A stretch of 22,411 nucleotides of DNA from Minisyncoccota bacterium (GCA_017992485.1 JAGOOL010000005.1:1-22411); one strand, 5' to 3'. Positions 13,975 through 22,387 are shown, numbered from the stretch's first letter. Translations and numbers: made by a program. Notes: generated from the letters alone by a model not told the origin.

Positions 13975-14976
13975 ATGTCGACACCCTCAAAGAAATGGCT
14001 ACTTCCGGCGAGCTTCCTTGGTGTATTCATTATTGGTGGTGTCGTCGGCTACCTCATCAAGCAACCAAAGCTGATTACCTCACAAAGTATCCGCGACCAA
14101 GCCGCAGACTATACGTTTATTCATCCCCTGTTGGCTGTTTCTCGCTCCGAAGTTGCCCCTTCATCTCAATACGAAAAACTTTCTCATGATGTAGATAATT
14201 ACATCGGAAAGATGAAGTTGAGCGACAAAATAGATACGGCTTCTGTATATTTCATCAACTACAAGACCGGTGGATCATTTTTGATAAATACAAAAGAGCA
14301 ATATATGCCGGCCAGTCTCATGAAGGTTGTTATTATGATCGCCTATCTCAAATTGAGTGAAACTAAACCTGACACACTTAGTCACCGACTTCGCTATACC
14401 GAGGAGCTTGATACATGGCTGAGTGAAGCTGAGCGCAATACCAAGAGCGAGCTCGCCGTCGGAAAATCATATACAGTTGAATACCTTATCGATAAGATGA
14501 TTGGAGATTCCGATAACGGTGCAACAAACTTGCTCATCACCAATATAAACGAAAGTTATTTACAGTCTGTTTACAAAGCTCTTGGAATCAAGAATCCGAA
14601 TGATGATCCCAATTACACTATTTCAACAAATGACTATTCGCTTTTCTTTAGAATTCTCTTCAATGCCACATACCTATCACCGGAAAATTCAGAAAAGGCT
14701 CTTACCGTACTGAGCAAGGCTACCTATACCGATGGCTTAGTTGCTGGATTGCCGACAAATACACTCATCGCTCACAAGTTTGGTCAACATTTTATTGACG
14801 AAGGGGGTACCATCGCCGGCGTTGAGCTACATGATTGTGGCATCATCTATACAAACCCGGGGCCATACCTGTTATGTGTTATGACAAAAGGTAAAACAGT
14901 TACCGGCAACAGCGAAGCTATTGCTGGAATCAGTAAAATAGTCGCTGCTGAATCAATTGAACATATTCAAGAGTAA
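13975..14976 (+). CDS. Membrane-anchored serine hydrolase, beta-lactamase/PBP fold
   Basis: A 333-residue protein with one N-terminal membrane segment (about 9-28) and an outside domain of the class A beta-lactamase/penicillin-binding superfamily. The catalytic motifs are in order: S114-L-M-K117 (SxxK), S179-D180-N181 (SDN) and K268-F-G270 in place of K-T-G. The surrounding text PASLMKVVIMIAYLK and MIGDSDNGATNLL is typical of the family. Membrane anchoring and the KFG box make a cell-wall peptidase or D,D-carboxypeptidase-like role more likely than secreted drug resistance, but the substrate is not shown. The ATP-grasp gene starts 8 bases after its stop in the same direction, so the two are probably co-transcribed. 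Confidence 0.85.
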   Translation: MSTPSKKWLLPASFLGVFIIGGVVGYLIKQPKLITSQSIRDQAADYTFIHPLLAVSRSEVAPSSQYEKLSHDVDNYIGKMKLSDKIDTASVYFINYKTGGSFLINTKEQYMPASLMKVVIMIAYLKLSETKPDTLSHRLRYTEELDTWLSEAERNTKSELAVGKSYTVEYLIDKMIGDSDNGATNLLITNINESYLQSVYKALGIKNPNDDPNYTISTNDYSLFFRILFNATYLSPENSEKALTVLSKATYTDGLVAGLPTNTLIAHKFGQHFIDEGGTIAGVELHDCGIIYTNPGPYLLCVMTKGKTVTGNSEAIAGISKIVAAESIEHIQE

Positions 14977-14984
14977 GATTGTCT

Positions 14985-16253
14985 ATGACAGATACCACTT
15001 CGTGCCCTGACTGCGGCAATGCACCGATAAATCACACTCTATATAAAGGAGCGATCATCTTTGAAATGGTCTTCACTCCTTTTATCTATTTCTTCGGCGG
15101 CATCACTCACTTTTTCCAATTCATTACAAAGCCGCTTCGCGTCGCGAATGCGTGGCCGAGGATTTTCAAACTTCTTGCGACGATCGGCCTCGGCAAGATC
15201 GCAACCGAACCTGACGACAAAACAACATCTCGCGCTAAAGCTTTTTGGGAAGAAGCCAGGCGACGCGGTATCACTATGTGGGAATTTCAACTCTTTGGTA
15301 TGGGACGCGAGTTTTTTGTGGCTGAATACAAAGTAACCGACCCAGATTCCGGAGAAACAAGAACCCAAGTTCTCAGTTTTGAAGGATTACCTCGCATAAA
15401 TGCGAAAACTGGCAAACTCACCGACCCAAAATCGATCGACTGGATCGATAACAAAGCAACGATGCGCAAGAAATTTGCCAAAGCTGGTATTCCTGTCGCG
15501 CGAGGCGGGAAGGTTTTTTCATTTGGTGCTGCAAAAAGAATATTCAATGAAATCCAAGCTGGCGACGCGACGCAAAGCGTTATTATCAAACCTCACCAAG
15601 GTTCTCGCAGTCGCCACACTACTGTACACATCCGAGATGAAGCCGCGCTCAAGATTGCATTTAGAAAAGCTAAAATGCTTTCACCGTTTGTTCTAATCGA
15701 GGAGGAGCTCGTAGGCATGGTACATCGAGTGACGCTCATCGGAGGAAAAGTCATTGGTATTTTGCGTCGTGAGCCACCATCGGTTTTTGGCGACGACACA
15801 CACACGATTGCCGAACTCATTGTTACAGAAAACAAAAATCCGCTCCGCAGCGGGCCGACATTCCATGGACTAGTTGTAAATGAAGAAACACACAGCGAGC
15901 TCGCGCGCCAAAATGTCACACTTGAAAGTGTTCCAACAAACGGCCAGATCATTTTCCTTCACCAAAAAGCATCCCGCGGTATTGGCGGTGGCGCAACTGA
16001 TCTCACCGACGTCGCTCACGTCGACAACATCGCTCTTTTTGAATACATTGCAAAGTACCTCGATGACTCGATCGTCGGTATCGATTTTATTATTGCTGAT
16101 ATGAAAAAGTCGTGGAAAGAAACGGCAAAGTGCGGCGTCATCGAATGCAATTCACTGCCGTTCATCGATCTCCACCTCTACCCTCTTGTTGGTACGCCAC
16201 GAGATACAGCCGGCGCGCTGTGGGATTTGGTACTTCCAGAATCAAAATTGTGA
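14985..16253 (+). CDS. Cyanophycin-synthetase-like ATP-grasp ligase
   Basis: A 422-residue enzyme. The C-terminal two thirds form an ATP-grasp fold as in cyanophycin synthetase and RimK-type carboxylate-amine ligases: IPVARGG (169-175), IIKPHQGSRSRHT (200-212, with K202 binding ATP), the acidic IEEEL run (238-242), FGDDTHTIAELI (268-279) and the metal site VGIDF/VIECNS (364-368, 385-390). The N-terminus has CPDC (7-10) and a hydrophobic stretch (about 22-47), so it may sit at the membrane. It lacks the Mur-ligase half of true cyanophycin synthetases; the amino substrate is unknown. The ATG at 14985 is preferred over a TTG two codons earlier. Its last 76 bases overlap an unknown gene on the other strand. 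Confidence 0.85.
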   Translation: MTDTTSCPDCGNAPINHTLYKGAIIFEMVFTPFIYFFGGITHFFQFITKPLRVANAWPRIFKLLATIGLGKIATEPDDKTTSRAKAFWEEARRRGITMWEFQLFGMGREFFVAEYKVTDPDSGETRTQVLSFEGLPRINAKTGKLTDPKSIDWIDNKATMRKKFAKAGIPVARGGKVFSFGAAKRIFNEIQAGDATQSVIIKPHQGSRSRHTTVHIRDEAALKIAFRKAKMLSPFVLIEEELVGMVHRVTLIGGKVIGILRREPPSVFGDDTHTIAELIVTENKNPLRSGPTFHGLVVNEETHSELARQNVTLESVPTNGQIIFLHQKASRGIGGGATDLTDVAHVDNIALFEYIAKYLDDSIVGIDFIIADMKKSWKETAKCGVIECNSLPFIDLHLYPLVGTPRDTAGALWDLVLPESKL

Positions 16254-16729
16254 AAATCATCTACTTCAATCGCTTCTTTATTTAAAATGTCGCAGGTTGA
16301 ATATGGAGAAACAGTAACGCCGACAATCATCTCGGACATAACTGAGCGGAAATAGTCTGCGCGATTCATCATGCCGCGCTCGCGGAAGTGATCGATCGGA
16401 TGTCGCTCCGGCATTTTTTCATAGTGACCACGGATCTCACCGTCTTCGAAAATACGGATGTGGTAGTGGTAGTCAGGCTGGATCGGATCGATCTTGCGCA
16501 TACTGATCATCTCGCCGTCATCAACCCAAGAGATAACGTTGCGCTCAAAGCCTGCTTCGCGCAAATACTGACGACACTCTTTGCGAGTAATTCCCTCTTT
16601 GAGGTAGCCTACCGGAAATGGCTGACGCTTTTTGCTGTGCCAAATGATCCGCAACGTCAAAAGTGTATCCCGAATGATCGGAAAAAGCTTATAGACGATG
16701 GTCCAGAAGATCTGGAGGGTGGGGCGCAT
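16178..16729 (-). CDS. Unknown protein, convergent with and overlapping the ATP-grasp gene
   Basis: A 183-residue protein that I do not recognise. It starts with an amphipathic or weakly hydrophobic segment (about 5-30) followed by basic HSKKR, suggesting membrane association. Residues 38-135 form a compact polar core with W68-VDDGEM, DYHYHIRIFEDGEIRGHYE (87-105) and RADYFRSVMSEMI (123-135), which reads like a beta-rich domain with several His and Tyr. The last 25 residues are encoded in the overlap with the ATP-grasp gene and are probably a disordered tail. It has the best promoter of the window. Two ATGs do not compete: 16729 is 6 bases after the -10 box. The opposing arrangement may link it to the ATP-grasp gene. 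Confidence 0.8.
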   Translation of the reverse strand: MRPTLQIFWTIVYKLFPIIRDTLLTLRIIWHSKKRQPFPVGYLKEGITRKECRQYLREAGFERNVISWVDDGEMISMRKIDPIQPDYHYHIRIFEDGEIRGHYEKMPERHPIDHFRERGMMNRADYFRSVMSEMIVGVTVSPYSTCDILNKEAIEVDDFHNFDSGSTKSHSAPAVSRGVPTRG

Positions 16730-16735
16730 GGGTGA

Positions 16736-16763
16736 AGTATAAGGGAAAATGAGATTCTATCAA
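16736..16763 (-). promoter_or_regulatory. Strong sigma70-type promoter of the unknown gene
   Basis: TTGATA (16758-16763), a 16-base spacer and TATACT (16736-16741) on the minus strand, 6 bases before the ATG. The -35 lies inside a small inverted repeat, TTCTAT-CAAA-ATAGAA (16755-16770). Confidence 0.7.
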
Positions 16764-16774
16764 AATAGAAACAG

Positions 16775-16789
16775 AATATCTTTGATATT
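16775..16789 (-). terminator. Weak AT-rich hairpin at the end of res
   Basis: AATATC (16775-16780), TTT, GATATT (16784-16789) form a 6-bp stem overlapping the last base of the res stop. On the minus strand it is followed by CTGTTTCTATTTTG, only partly T-rich. It may stop the restriction operon, but it is weak. Confidence 0.3.
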
Positions 16790-19473
16790 TAACTAAATAG
16801 TCTAACTAATTCACTAAAATTATTAGCCTTATTCTTTTCATATTCCTCTTGTTGCACATACAAAGCTTTATATATCACCCTTGTCTGTCTTTCGTTTACA
16901 TCCACACACCACTTTTGAAGCCTTTCGTATTTAATTCGATCATCTTCCTCCTCTCTACCCTTTGTTTCAATAATATAAACTTGCTTGTCATCAATTTTCA
17001 CAAAGAAATCAGGGTAATAAGTAGCGATAAAACCTTCTGCATTTTTATACTCAATTCGAAGAGCATTCGCCTCTTTGTTCTGAAAGTTTTTTGCAAAAGA
17101 GATAATATCACCGCATTTTTCAAGAAAAACTGAGAATTCCAGCTCAAAATTACTATCTCCTACTATTTTATTAAATACTGATTTTTGGGGAATAAAAAAT
17201 GACTTTTCATTCACGACAAATGGCCGAGCGTCACTAACCTTAATATAGTTTTTGATTTCGGTATCACCTGTATCCTGAACAGTTAATTCATTAATAGATA
17301 CCCTGAATGAATCCTTAATCAATTTGATATATTCAACCTCTGATAAATTACGAAGTATATTTAAATCTGAAAGTTCCACCTTATTAATAAACATGTAGTT
17401 CTCAACAAAATCTTTCACCTTTCCGAAGAGAACGTCATAACAACCAAATAGTCGCATTTCCCTCATAATTGCTTGGGCAAAAAAACCTATGACACTCTGG
17501 TAGTTCGGCTCAATATCACCACCTAAAATAGTAGTATGATGCACTTCTTCCTTAACTACGTCTTTGAAAACTATTTGACGTTTTTCTTCTTCGGAGAATG
17601 TTTTAATTGAGACTTTATTATTACCAAATTTTGATACATCCAAAAGGCTGAGATTTTTATATTCACGTTGTATTCGTGCCGTCATCACTGGAAGCTCAAT
17701 ATCAAGTTTTGCTATGTCTTTTTTTTGATTGTCCTTATCTACCTCAATAACCATTGGAGAAATTGGTTTAGAAGCTGTACCCATTAAACGTTTTTCAAGA
17801 ATTACACCTTCACCCTTTATGCTTTCCACGAAATCCATAAACGCAGGGGTTCCAATGACGCTCACGTATTCATCAATGTTGTCTGAACCAAAATACATTC
17901 TTCGCAAACCTCTTCCTAATGTTTGCTCAGGAAGAATTTTACTATCTGAAGCATACGGCCTAAGTCCAACAATAGTAGTAACATTTTTAACATCCCAACC
18001 TTCTTTAAGCATCATAACGGAAACGATAGCTTTATATGGACTTTCCCAGCTATCGATTTCATTCGATTGTTTACGCAAAAGTGCAAGCTCCTCGCTATTT
18101 TTCCCTGAAGTAGTTTCAGAAATCTCTCCACTTTTATTGGTATGAATTGTTAACACTGCTTCTCTAAGTTCAGGAAAATTCATTTCTAGATAAGCAGCAA
18201 CATCGTCACAGTTCTTGGTATCATCTGTCATAACAAACAATAGAGACTTTTTACCAGTCAATATTAATTCATCATATGTTTTTTTCCACTCCTCCACACC
18301 AAGATTTATATGATCTCTCCATTTTTCAGTAAAAATAATACTTTGTGCCTCCTTTAGTTTTGCCCTACTCGCCTCATCTGGAACCACGGGCTGTTTAACC
18401 ACACGCTGATGAATAGCCTCTACCAAGGGATAGTCAGAAATGGTTTGAACAAAAATCGCCCCTTTGCTATTTTTAGGGGTAGCTGTAACATCTAATTGCA
18501 GAGCTAGCCTACCCCCTTTTTGTTTTAATCTATTATCAATATCTCGAATAGATTTTAGCCATGCATTCTCTTCATGAATATGATGAGCTTCATCATTAAT
18601 GATGATTAATTCATCAATATCTCGAACTACCATGCCCAAATCAATGGTCCCTTGATTTGTTTTTAGTACAGGTTTATTTCCAAGAAAATATTCCGAACTA
18701 TCCTCGTCTTCAGCGCTAAAATCACGAATTTCGGTTTCAAAAACTCTATGTATATTTGTTAAAAAAATGTTTCCGGTATTTGAGATATTTCTCAAATCAT
18801 CTTGAAGATGAAGTGTTAGCTGAAAATCATCTTGCCAGTTCTGGCCCATATAACCATTGTCTGGAAGCACTGGATCTGTAAAGAAAATTTTATTACCTTC
18901 AAAATCACTTTTGATTCGTTCAAAGACAATAACATTTGGCGTTATTAAAAGAAAATTTCTAGCTAGGTCTGATCCCGATACATACAATCGGTGAAAATAT
19001 GCCCAAGCAACAAGTAAACTTATTACCTTAGTTTTTCCCGCACCTGTGGCCATCTTGGTCACAAATCTCAACCAGTCTTCTGTAAACATCTGCGCACTTA
19101 AAATGCCCGATGAGTTATACCTCATCAGATCGTGTTTATCTTTTACTTTAGCCACTTCGTATAACCATATTACTGTCTCAATTGCTTCTCTTTGGGAAAA
19201 ATAATACCGGAACTCATTGGATGAACCGTCATTGTTGTAAAGTATATGTTCTTCCTTAAACCACCAATTTAAAAGAGCCTTGGAAGTTTCACTTGCCCCA
19301 TTATAATTTTCATCTCTCCACACTTTTACGTGTTTGCGTAGTTCCGGTACAAGAGGCGGTAAAAGCTTTTGCATTTTGTCAGTATCGCGCAAGTCTTCGG
19401 TTGCAGGAAACCACCTAATTTCTGGATTAAGAGTTGCGTATGGGTCTTTTGGAAAATCTTTGTGTAGTGCCAT
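16789..19473 (-). CDS. res: Type III restriction endonuclease, Res subunit
   Basis: An 894-residue helicase-nuclease that, with Mod, cleaves foreign DNA after ATP-driven movement. Helicase motif I is ATGAGKT (142-148), motif II DEAH (294-297), motif III-like DVTATP in the next 50 residues, and motif VI-like LPEQTLGRGLRR in the second RecA domain. The C-terminal PD-(D/E)xK nuclease is intact: D822 in YYPDFF and E836-T-K838 in IIETKG. Length fits type III Res. It begins one base after the stop of the small membrane-protein gene (TAA-T-ATG), so it belongs to the mod operon. Base composition is AT-rich compared with the pilus genes (20/60 G+C at 17101-17160). No frameshift is seen, so the system looks active. 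Confidence 0.93.
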   Translation of the reverse strand: MALHKDFPKDPYATLNPEIRWFPATEDLRDTDKMQKLLPPLVPELRKHVKVWRDENYNGASETSKALLNWWFKEEHILYNNDGSSNEFRYYFSQREAIETVIWLYEVAKVKDKHDLMRYNSSGILSAQMFTEDWLRFVTKMATGAGKTKVISLLVAWAYFHRLYVSGSDLARNFLLITPNVIVFERIKSDFEGNKIFFTDPVLPDNGYMGQNWQDDFQLTLHLQDDLRNISNTGNIFLTNIHRVFETEIRDFSAEDEDSSEYFLGNKPVLKTNQGTIDLGMVVRDIDELIIINDEAHHIHEENAWLKSIRDIDNRLKQKGGRLALQLDVTATPKNSKGAIFVQTISDYPLVEAIHQRVVKQPVVPDEASRAKLKEAQSIIFTEKWRDHINLGVEEWKKTYDELILTGKKSLLFVMTDDTKNCDDVAAYLEMNFPELREAVLTIHTNKSGEISETTSGKNSEELALLRKQSNEIDSWESPYKAIVSVMMLKEGWDVKNVTTIVGLRPYASDSKILPEQTLGRGLRRMYFGSDNIDEYVSVIGTPAFMDFVESIKGEGVILEKRLMGTASKPISPMVIEVDKDNQKKDIAKLDIELPVMTARIQREYKNLSLLDVSKFGNNKVSIKTFSEEEKRQIVFKDVVKEEVHHTTILGGDIEPNYQSVIGFFAQAIMREMRLFGCYDVLFGKVKDFVENYMFINKVELSDLNILRNLSEVEYIKLIKDSFRVSINELTVQDTGDTEIKNYIKVSDARPFVVNEKSFFIPQKSVFNKIVGDSNFELEFSVFLEKCGDIISFAKNFQNKEANALRIEYKNAEGFIATYYPDFFVKIDDKQVYIIETKGREEEDDRIKYERLQKWCVDVNERQTRVIYKALYVQQEEYEKNKANNFSELVRLFS

Positions 19474-19474
19474 A

Positions 19475-19765
19475 TTATTTTTTTAGTAAAAGCTGATTAT
19501 GTAAATCAATAATCAGCTGCTGGTTTTTAATATTTTGGTCTAACAGCTCTTGGTTAATTTTTTGTGTGGCTTCTACCGATGCAGTCTTTTCCGAATATTC
19601 TTTGTAAGTAGTACTGCTAAAACGAAAAGCATCTATTAGTAATTGCCCGAGCATAAAAAGAACTACAATTACAACTGCATATATAATAGATTCGTGTCGG
19701 TCGACTCTTTTTTCCATTCCTGAGTCAATGTTACCAGTATTACCTTTTTTAATTTGAATACTCAT
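19475..19765 (-). CDS. Small single-pass membrane protein with coiled coil, inside the type III R-M operon
   Basis: A 96-residue protein of unknown function. The N-terminal 25 residues are polar and mixed-charged, a single membrane helix covers about 26-46, and residues 52-94 form a likely coiled coil (YKEYSEKTASVEATQKI, then Leu/Ile at heptad-like spacing). No signal cleavage or catalytic motif is seen. Its ATG overlaps the stop of the preceding small gene by four bases (ATGA), and res starts one base after its stop, so translation of all three is probably coupled. A membrane component inside a type III operon is unusual. It might be an anchor or sensor for the partner protein, or a small toxin-like product; neither is proven by the sequence. 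Confidence 0.8.
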   Translation of the reverse strand: MSIQIKKGNTGNIDSGMEKRVDRHESIIYAVVIVVLFMLGQLLIDAFRFSSTTYKEYSEKTASVEATQKINQELLDQNIKNQQLIIDLHNQLLLKK

Positions 19766-20139
19766 ATTTTTCTAAGATAAAAGGTTAGGTTTACACTAAG
19801 ACCTGAGGACTTGTCTCCGATCCTACTTGAATATAATGAAAAAAATAATTTTTGTTTAATTGAATCCTTGTCAATTTCTGCCAATTCAACTTTTGCTGTA
19901 GTGCCTGACCCTAAAGTATTTCTAATTTTTGAAGAAAATGTGACAGTAGCATTATTGCCTTCACCTAAGATATCAATGTCTTTTTCTCTTTTTTCCGAGC
20001 CTTCTTCATCAAAATTAAAGATTACAGTTAATCCCATTATTCCAATTATTTTTATTGAATTATCGTAGATATTAAAAGAATCTGAAAATAGAACCTCATC
20101 ATCGCCGTCATAAACTTTAATTGTGTCTGGAAGAATCAT
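19762..20139 (-). CDS. Small beta-rich protein of unknown function, inside the type III R-M operon
   Basis: A 125-residue acidic protein without cysteines, membrane segments or enzymatic motifs. Alternating hydrophobic residues (IKIIGIMGLTVIFNF, ATVTFSS, KLFFSLYSS, SVNLTFYLRKI) suggest a beta-sandwich. The NTLGSGTT turn (74-81) and final TFYL strand remind me of small DUF6864-type proteins, but this is from memory and unchecked. It starts two bases after the mod stop and overlaps the next gene by ATGA. The tight spacing says it is made together with Mod and Res, so a regulatory, anti-restriction or additional defence role is possible. Confidence 0.78.
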   Translation of the reverse strand: MILPDTIKVYDGDDEVLFSDSFNIYDNSIKIIGIMGLTVIFNFDEEGSEKREKDIDILGEGNNATVTFSSKIRNTLGSGTTAKVELAEIDKDSIKQKLFFSLYSSRIGDKSSGLSVNLTFYLRKI

Positions 20140-20141
20140 AT

Positions 20142-22238
20142 TTATATTTTCACATCTATTACCTTAGTAGTGTCATTACCGAAAATATCCACGACCTTCA
20201 CCGCAACCTTGTAGTCTCCATTTGGAAGTTCCTTTGGCGCTGACCTGAACTCAAGATTTCTGCTTTTCTTTGTACGGAAACTTTGCCACTCGTTATCAAA
20301 TATATAGTCTCCTGTCCAAACTTCTTTCTCTTCACCACCCTCAACAACTTTGATGATTTCCTTTCGGTCTGCAAAGTTGTAATCAACAGCCCAGTAATCA
20401 ATCCAATCACTCCATTTTTTGGTAAGGACTTCACGTGATACAAGTTCAGTATCTTTGTCTTTTGTAACCTTAAGCACCTGGCCATTTTCAATGATTACTT
20501 TTGACCTTCCAGCCTTGAGCTCTTCGTTAATTGCTCCGTTATCCTGGTTATAGAACACTGAGAAGTCAATGATTTCGATAGAGAGTTCTTTCTTTGAGCC
20601 TTTTCCATAAATAATAGGTTTTATGTCGATGTACGCAACGTCATAGAAGTTAACCTGGCCACGCTCAATGGCTCGTTTCTCGAAGACCTCGCGTGGAATA
20701 ATTTTGAAGGAAACATCAATCCCTTCATCTGAATACTCACTAAAGTTCATTCCCATCTCGTAGTCAAAGCCAAGAACATCAATCTTAGTGAGGTTTTTTG
20801 CCTTACATTCATTGACAATTTCTCGAATAAACTTTGAAGACACAGGAAGGTTGATTGGGCCAATAGCAACAAGTCTGTCTCGTTTCTTTCCAACAACATG
20901 TGCGAAGCTTTCAATTTGCTCTGCTTTATAAGCAGAAAGGATAAGTTTGATGAACTCTTTCTCTTTGCGTTCTGCTTGCTTTGCCTTTTCTTCTGTACGC
21001 AAGTCATCATTAATGTTGAGGAAACTTTCACGTTCATATTTACCAACATTCAATATCTCAAACGCACGGAAATCTTTTCCTGCTTTCTTGAGCTCTCTTT
21101 GTATCCCTATCATCCTTTTACGGGTAGTGTGAATACCAAACTTACCTAGATCCGTTCCAATCCATTTTCGTCCCAATTTTTCTGCTACAGCCAGGGTTGT
21201 TCCGGAACCACAAAAGAAATCAGCAATCAAATCGCCCTCATTTGAAGATGCTTTAATAATTCTTTCTAGTAGCTCTAGGGGTTTCTCAGTCGGATAACCA
21301 GTCCGTTTAATTCCGTCAACTGGAAATCTTTGAGCTATTGCCATCTCCCACCACGACTCAGGTATCTTACCTTCTGGTAAATCATAATTATCCCCAATAA
21401 AACCAGACCCTTTTAATCCTGATTTAAAATTACCTGAGGTTTTTTCAGAATGTTCTTGTCGGATATCTTTGTCATTGAAAATCCACCTGTCTTTATTTTT
21501 TGAAAACCAATATATATTATTGTGTTTTCTATTAAACTGCCTCATTCCTGGAGAACCGGGGCCGGTAAAAGTCCAGATGATTTCATTCTTGAAATTATCC
21601 TTTCCAAAAATCTCATCAAGAACCAGCCTAATAAAAGAGCTTACACGATAATCACAATGAACATAAATACTTCCATCTTCAGCAAGTAGTTCGTGCATCA
21701 ACTTCAAACGTTCATATATCATTGCAATAAAGCTGTCCGCGCCCTTTCCCCATGTATCCCGATATGCAATTTCCTCAATTACCGATGGCTTTTTGGTAAA
21801 ACTCTCAGCTCCACCTTCTTCACCGACTTCTATGTCCATCGAAAAGTCCGCACCTACATCAAAAGGCGGGTCTATATATATGAGTTTGAGACCACCCTGA
21901 GCTTCGATCTCTTTTCGCATGGGACCGTTCTTGAGAGAAGAAAGAATGAGTTTATTGTCTCCCCAAATCAGCTTGTTGGTCCATCCAGCAATTTGTTTAC
22001 CAGAAAAATCGAACAGGGTACCTCTGTCCCCAAACTCCCTGCCTTCGCGTGGTTCATCAATCTGCTCGATTACTTGGAAAGGAAGAACTGCGTTAGTTAC
22101 TTCGTTAGTCTTTCCATTCCAAACAAGCTCAACTTCACGGTCATCTTTGAATAGCAAAAAACGATATTTTTCGGGTAATGGCTTTCCGGCCTCTAAATAT
22201 TTAATTACATCTCTTTTTTCGTTTTCAGTTAACTTCAT
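20142..22238 (-). CDS. mod: Type III DNA methyltransferase, Mod subunit
   Basis: A 698-residue beta-class DNA aminomethyltransferase that recognises the site and methylates one strand. Catalytic motif IV is IDPPFD (122-127), preceding the AdoMet-binding motif I DFFCGSGTTLAVAEKLG (340-356), the beta-class order. Supporting motifs are YVHCDYR (192-198), GYPTEKPLELLERI (314-327) and KWIGTDLGKFGIHTTRKR (358-375). Residues 380-698 form a long C-terminal extension ending in an Ig-like strand pattern (GDYKVAVKVVDIFGNDTT), probably for contact with Res. The ATG at 22238 is used because it fits the normal Mod start and follows TACAAT by 7 bases; the open frame upstream crosses repeat-rich non-coding DNA. 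It is first of a four-gene operon ending in res. Confidence 0.93.
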   Translation of the reverse strand: MKLTENEKRDVIKYLEAGKPLPEKYRFLLFKDDREVELVWNGKTNEVTNAVLPFQVIEQIDEPREGREFGDRGTLFDFSGKQIAGWTNKLIWGDNKLILSSLKNGPMRKEIEAQGGLKLIYIDPPFDVGADFSMDIEVGEEGGAESFTKKPSVIEEIAYRDTWGKGADSFIAMIYERLKLMHELLAEDGSIYVHCDYRVSSFIRLVLDEIFGKDNFKNEIIWTFTGPGSPGMRQFNRKHNNIYWFSKNKDRWIFNDKDIRQEHSEKTSGNFKSGLKGSGFIGDNYDLPEGKIPESWWEMAIAQRFPVDGIKRTGYPTEKPLELLERIIKASSNEGDLIADFFCGSGTTLAVAEKLGRKWIGTDLGKFGIHTTRKRMIGIQRELKKAGKDFRAFEILNVGKYERESFLNINDDLRTEEKAKQAERKEKEFIKLILSAYKAEQIESFAHVVGKKRDRLVAIGPINLPVSSKFIREIVNECKAKNLTKIDVLGFDYEMGMNFSEYSDEGIDVSFKIIPREVFEKRAIERGQVNFYDVAYIDIKPIIYGKGSKKELSIEIIDFSVFYNQDNGAINEELKAGRSKVIIENGQVLKVTKDKDTELVSREVLTKKWSDWIDYWAVDYNFADRKEIIKVVEGGEEKEVWTGDYIFDNEWQSFRTKKSRNLEFRSAPKELPNGDYKVAVKVVDIFGNDTTKVIDVKI

Positions 22239-22245
22239 ATATATG

Positions 22246-22251
22246 ATTGTA
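22246..22251 (-). promoter_or_regulatory. -10 box of the type III R-M operon
   Basis: TACAAT on the minus strand, then 7 bases and the mod ATG. No good -35 is seen. The spacing is the same as for other units in the window. Confidence 0.45.
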
Positions 22252-22300
22252 CACTGCGGAGGCAAAACATGGTCGCTACGCTCCCTGTTTATGCACTCTC

Positions 22301-22339
22301 GCAATATATAGTCGCTCGTAGACGAGCTCCTTATATTGC
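22301..22339. repeat. Nested inverted repeat upstream of mod sharing an 11-mer with the pilM-pilN element
   Basis: GCAATATA (22301-22308) and TATATTGC (22332-22339) are inverted arms around a second hairpin GCTCGT-AG-ACGAGC (22314-22327). The left arm continues as GCAATATATAG, identical to the arm of the element at 11877-11972. Confidence 0.6.
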
Positions 22340-22387
22340 GGAGGATATAAGATTCGCACTCATGGCCCCTTCCGGAGCGGCTGTTTA

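Noticed and set aside
13975..14976. Antibiotic-resistance beta-lactamase
   Set aside because: The protein is membrane-anchored, has KFG in place of KTG and lies with an ATP-grasp gene; the fold alone does not support a resistance call.
20142..22238. Phase-variable mod gene
   Set aside because: No long homopolymer or short tandem repeat tract was found in the coding or upstream region that could switch the frame.
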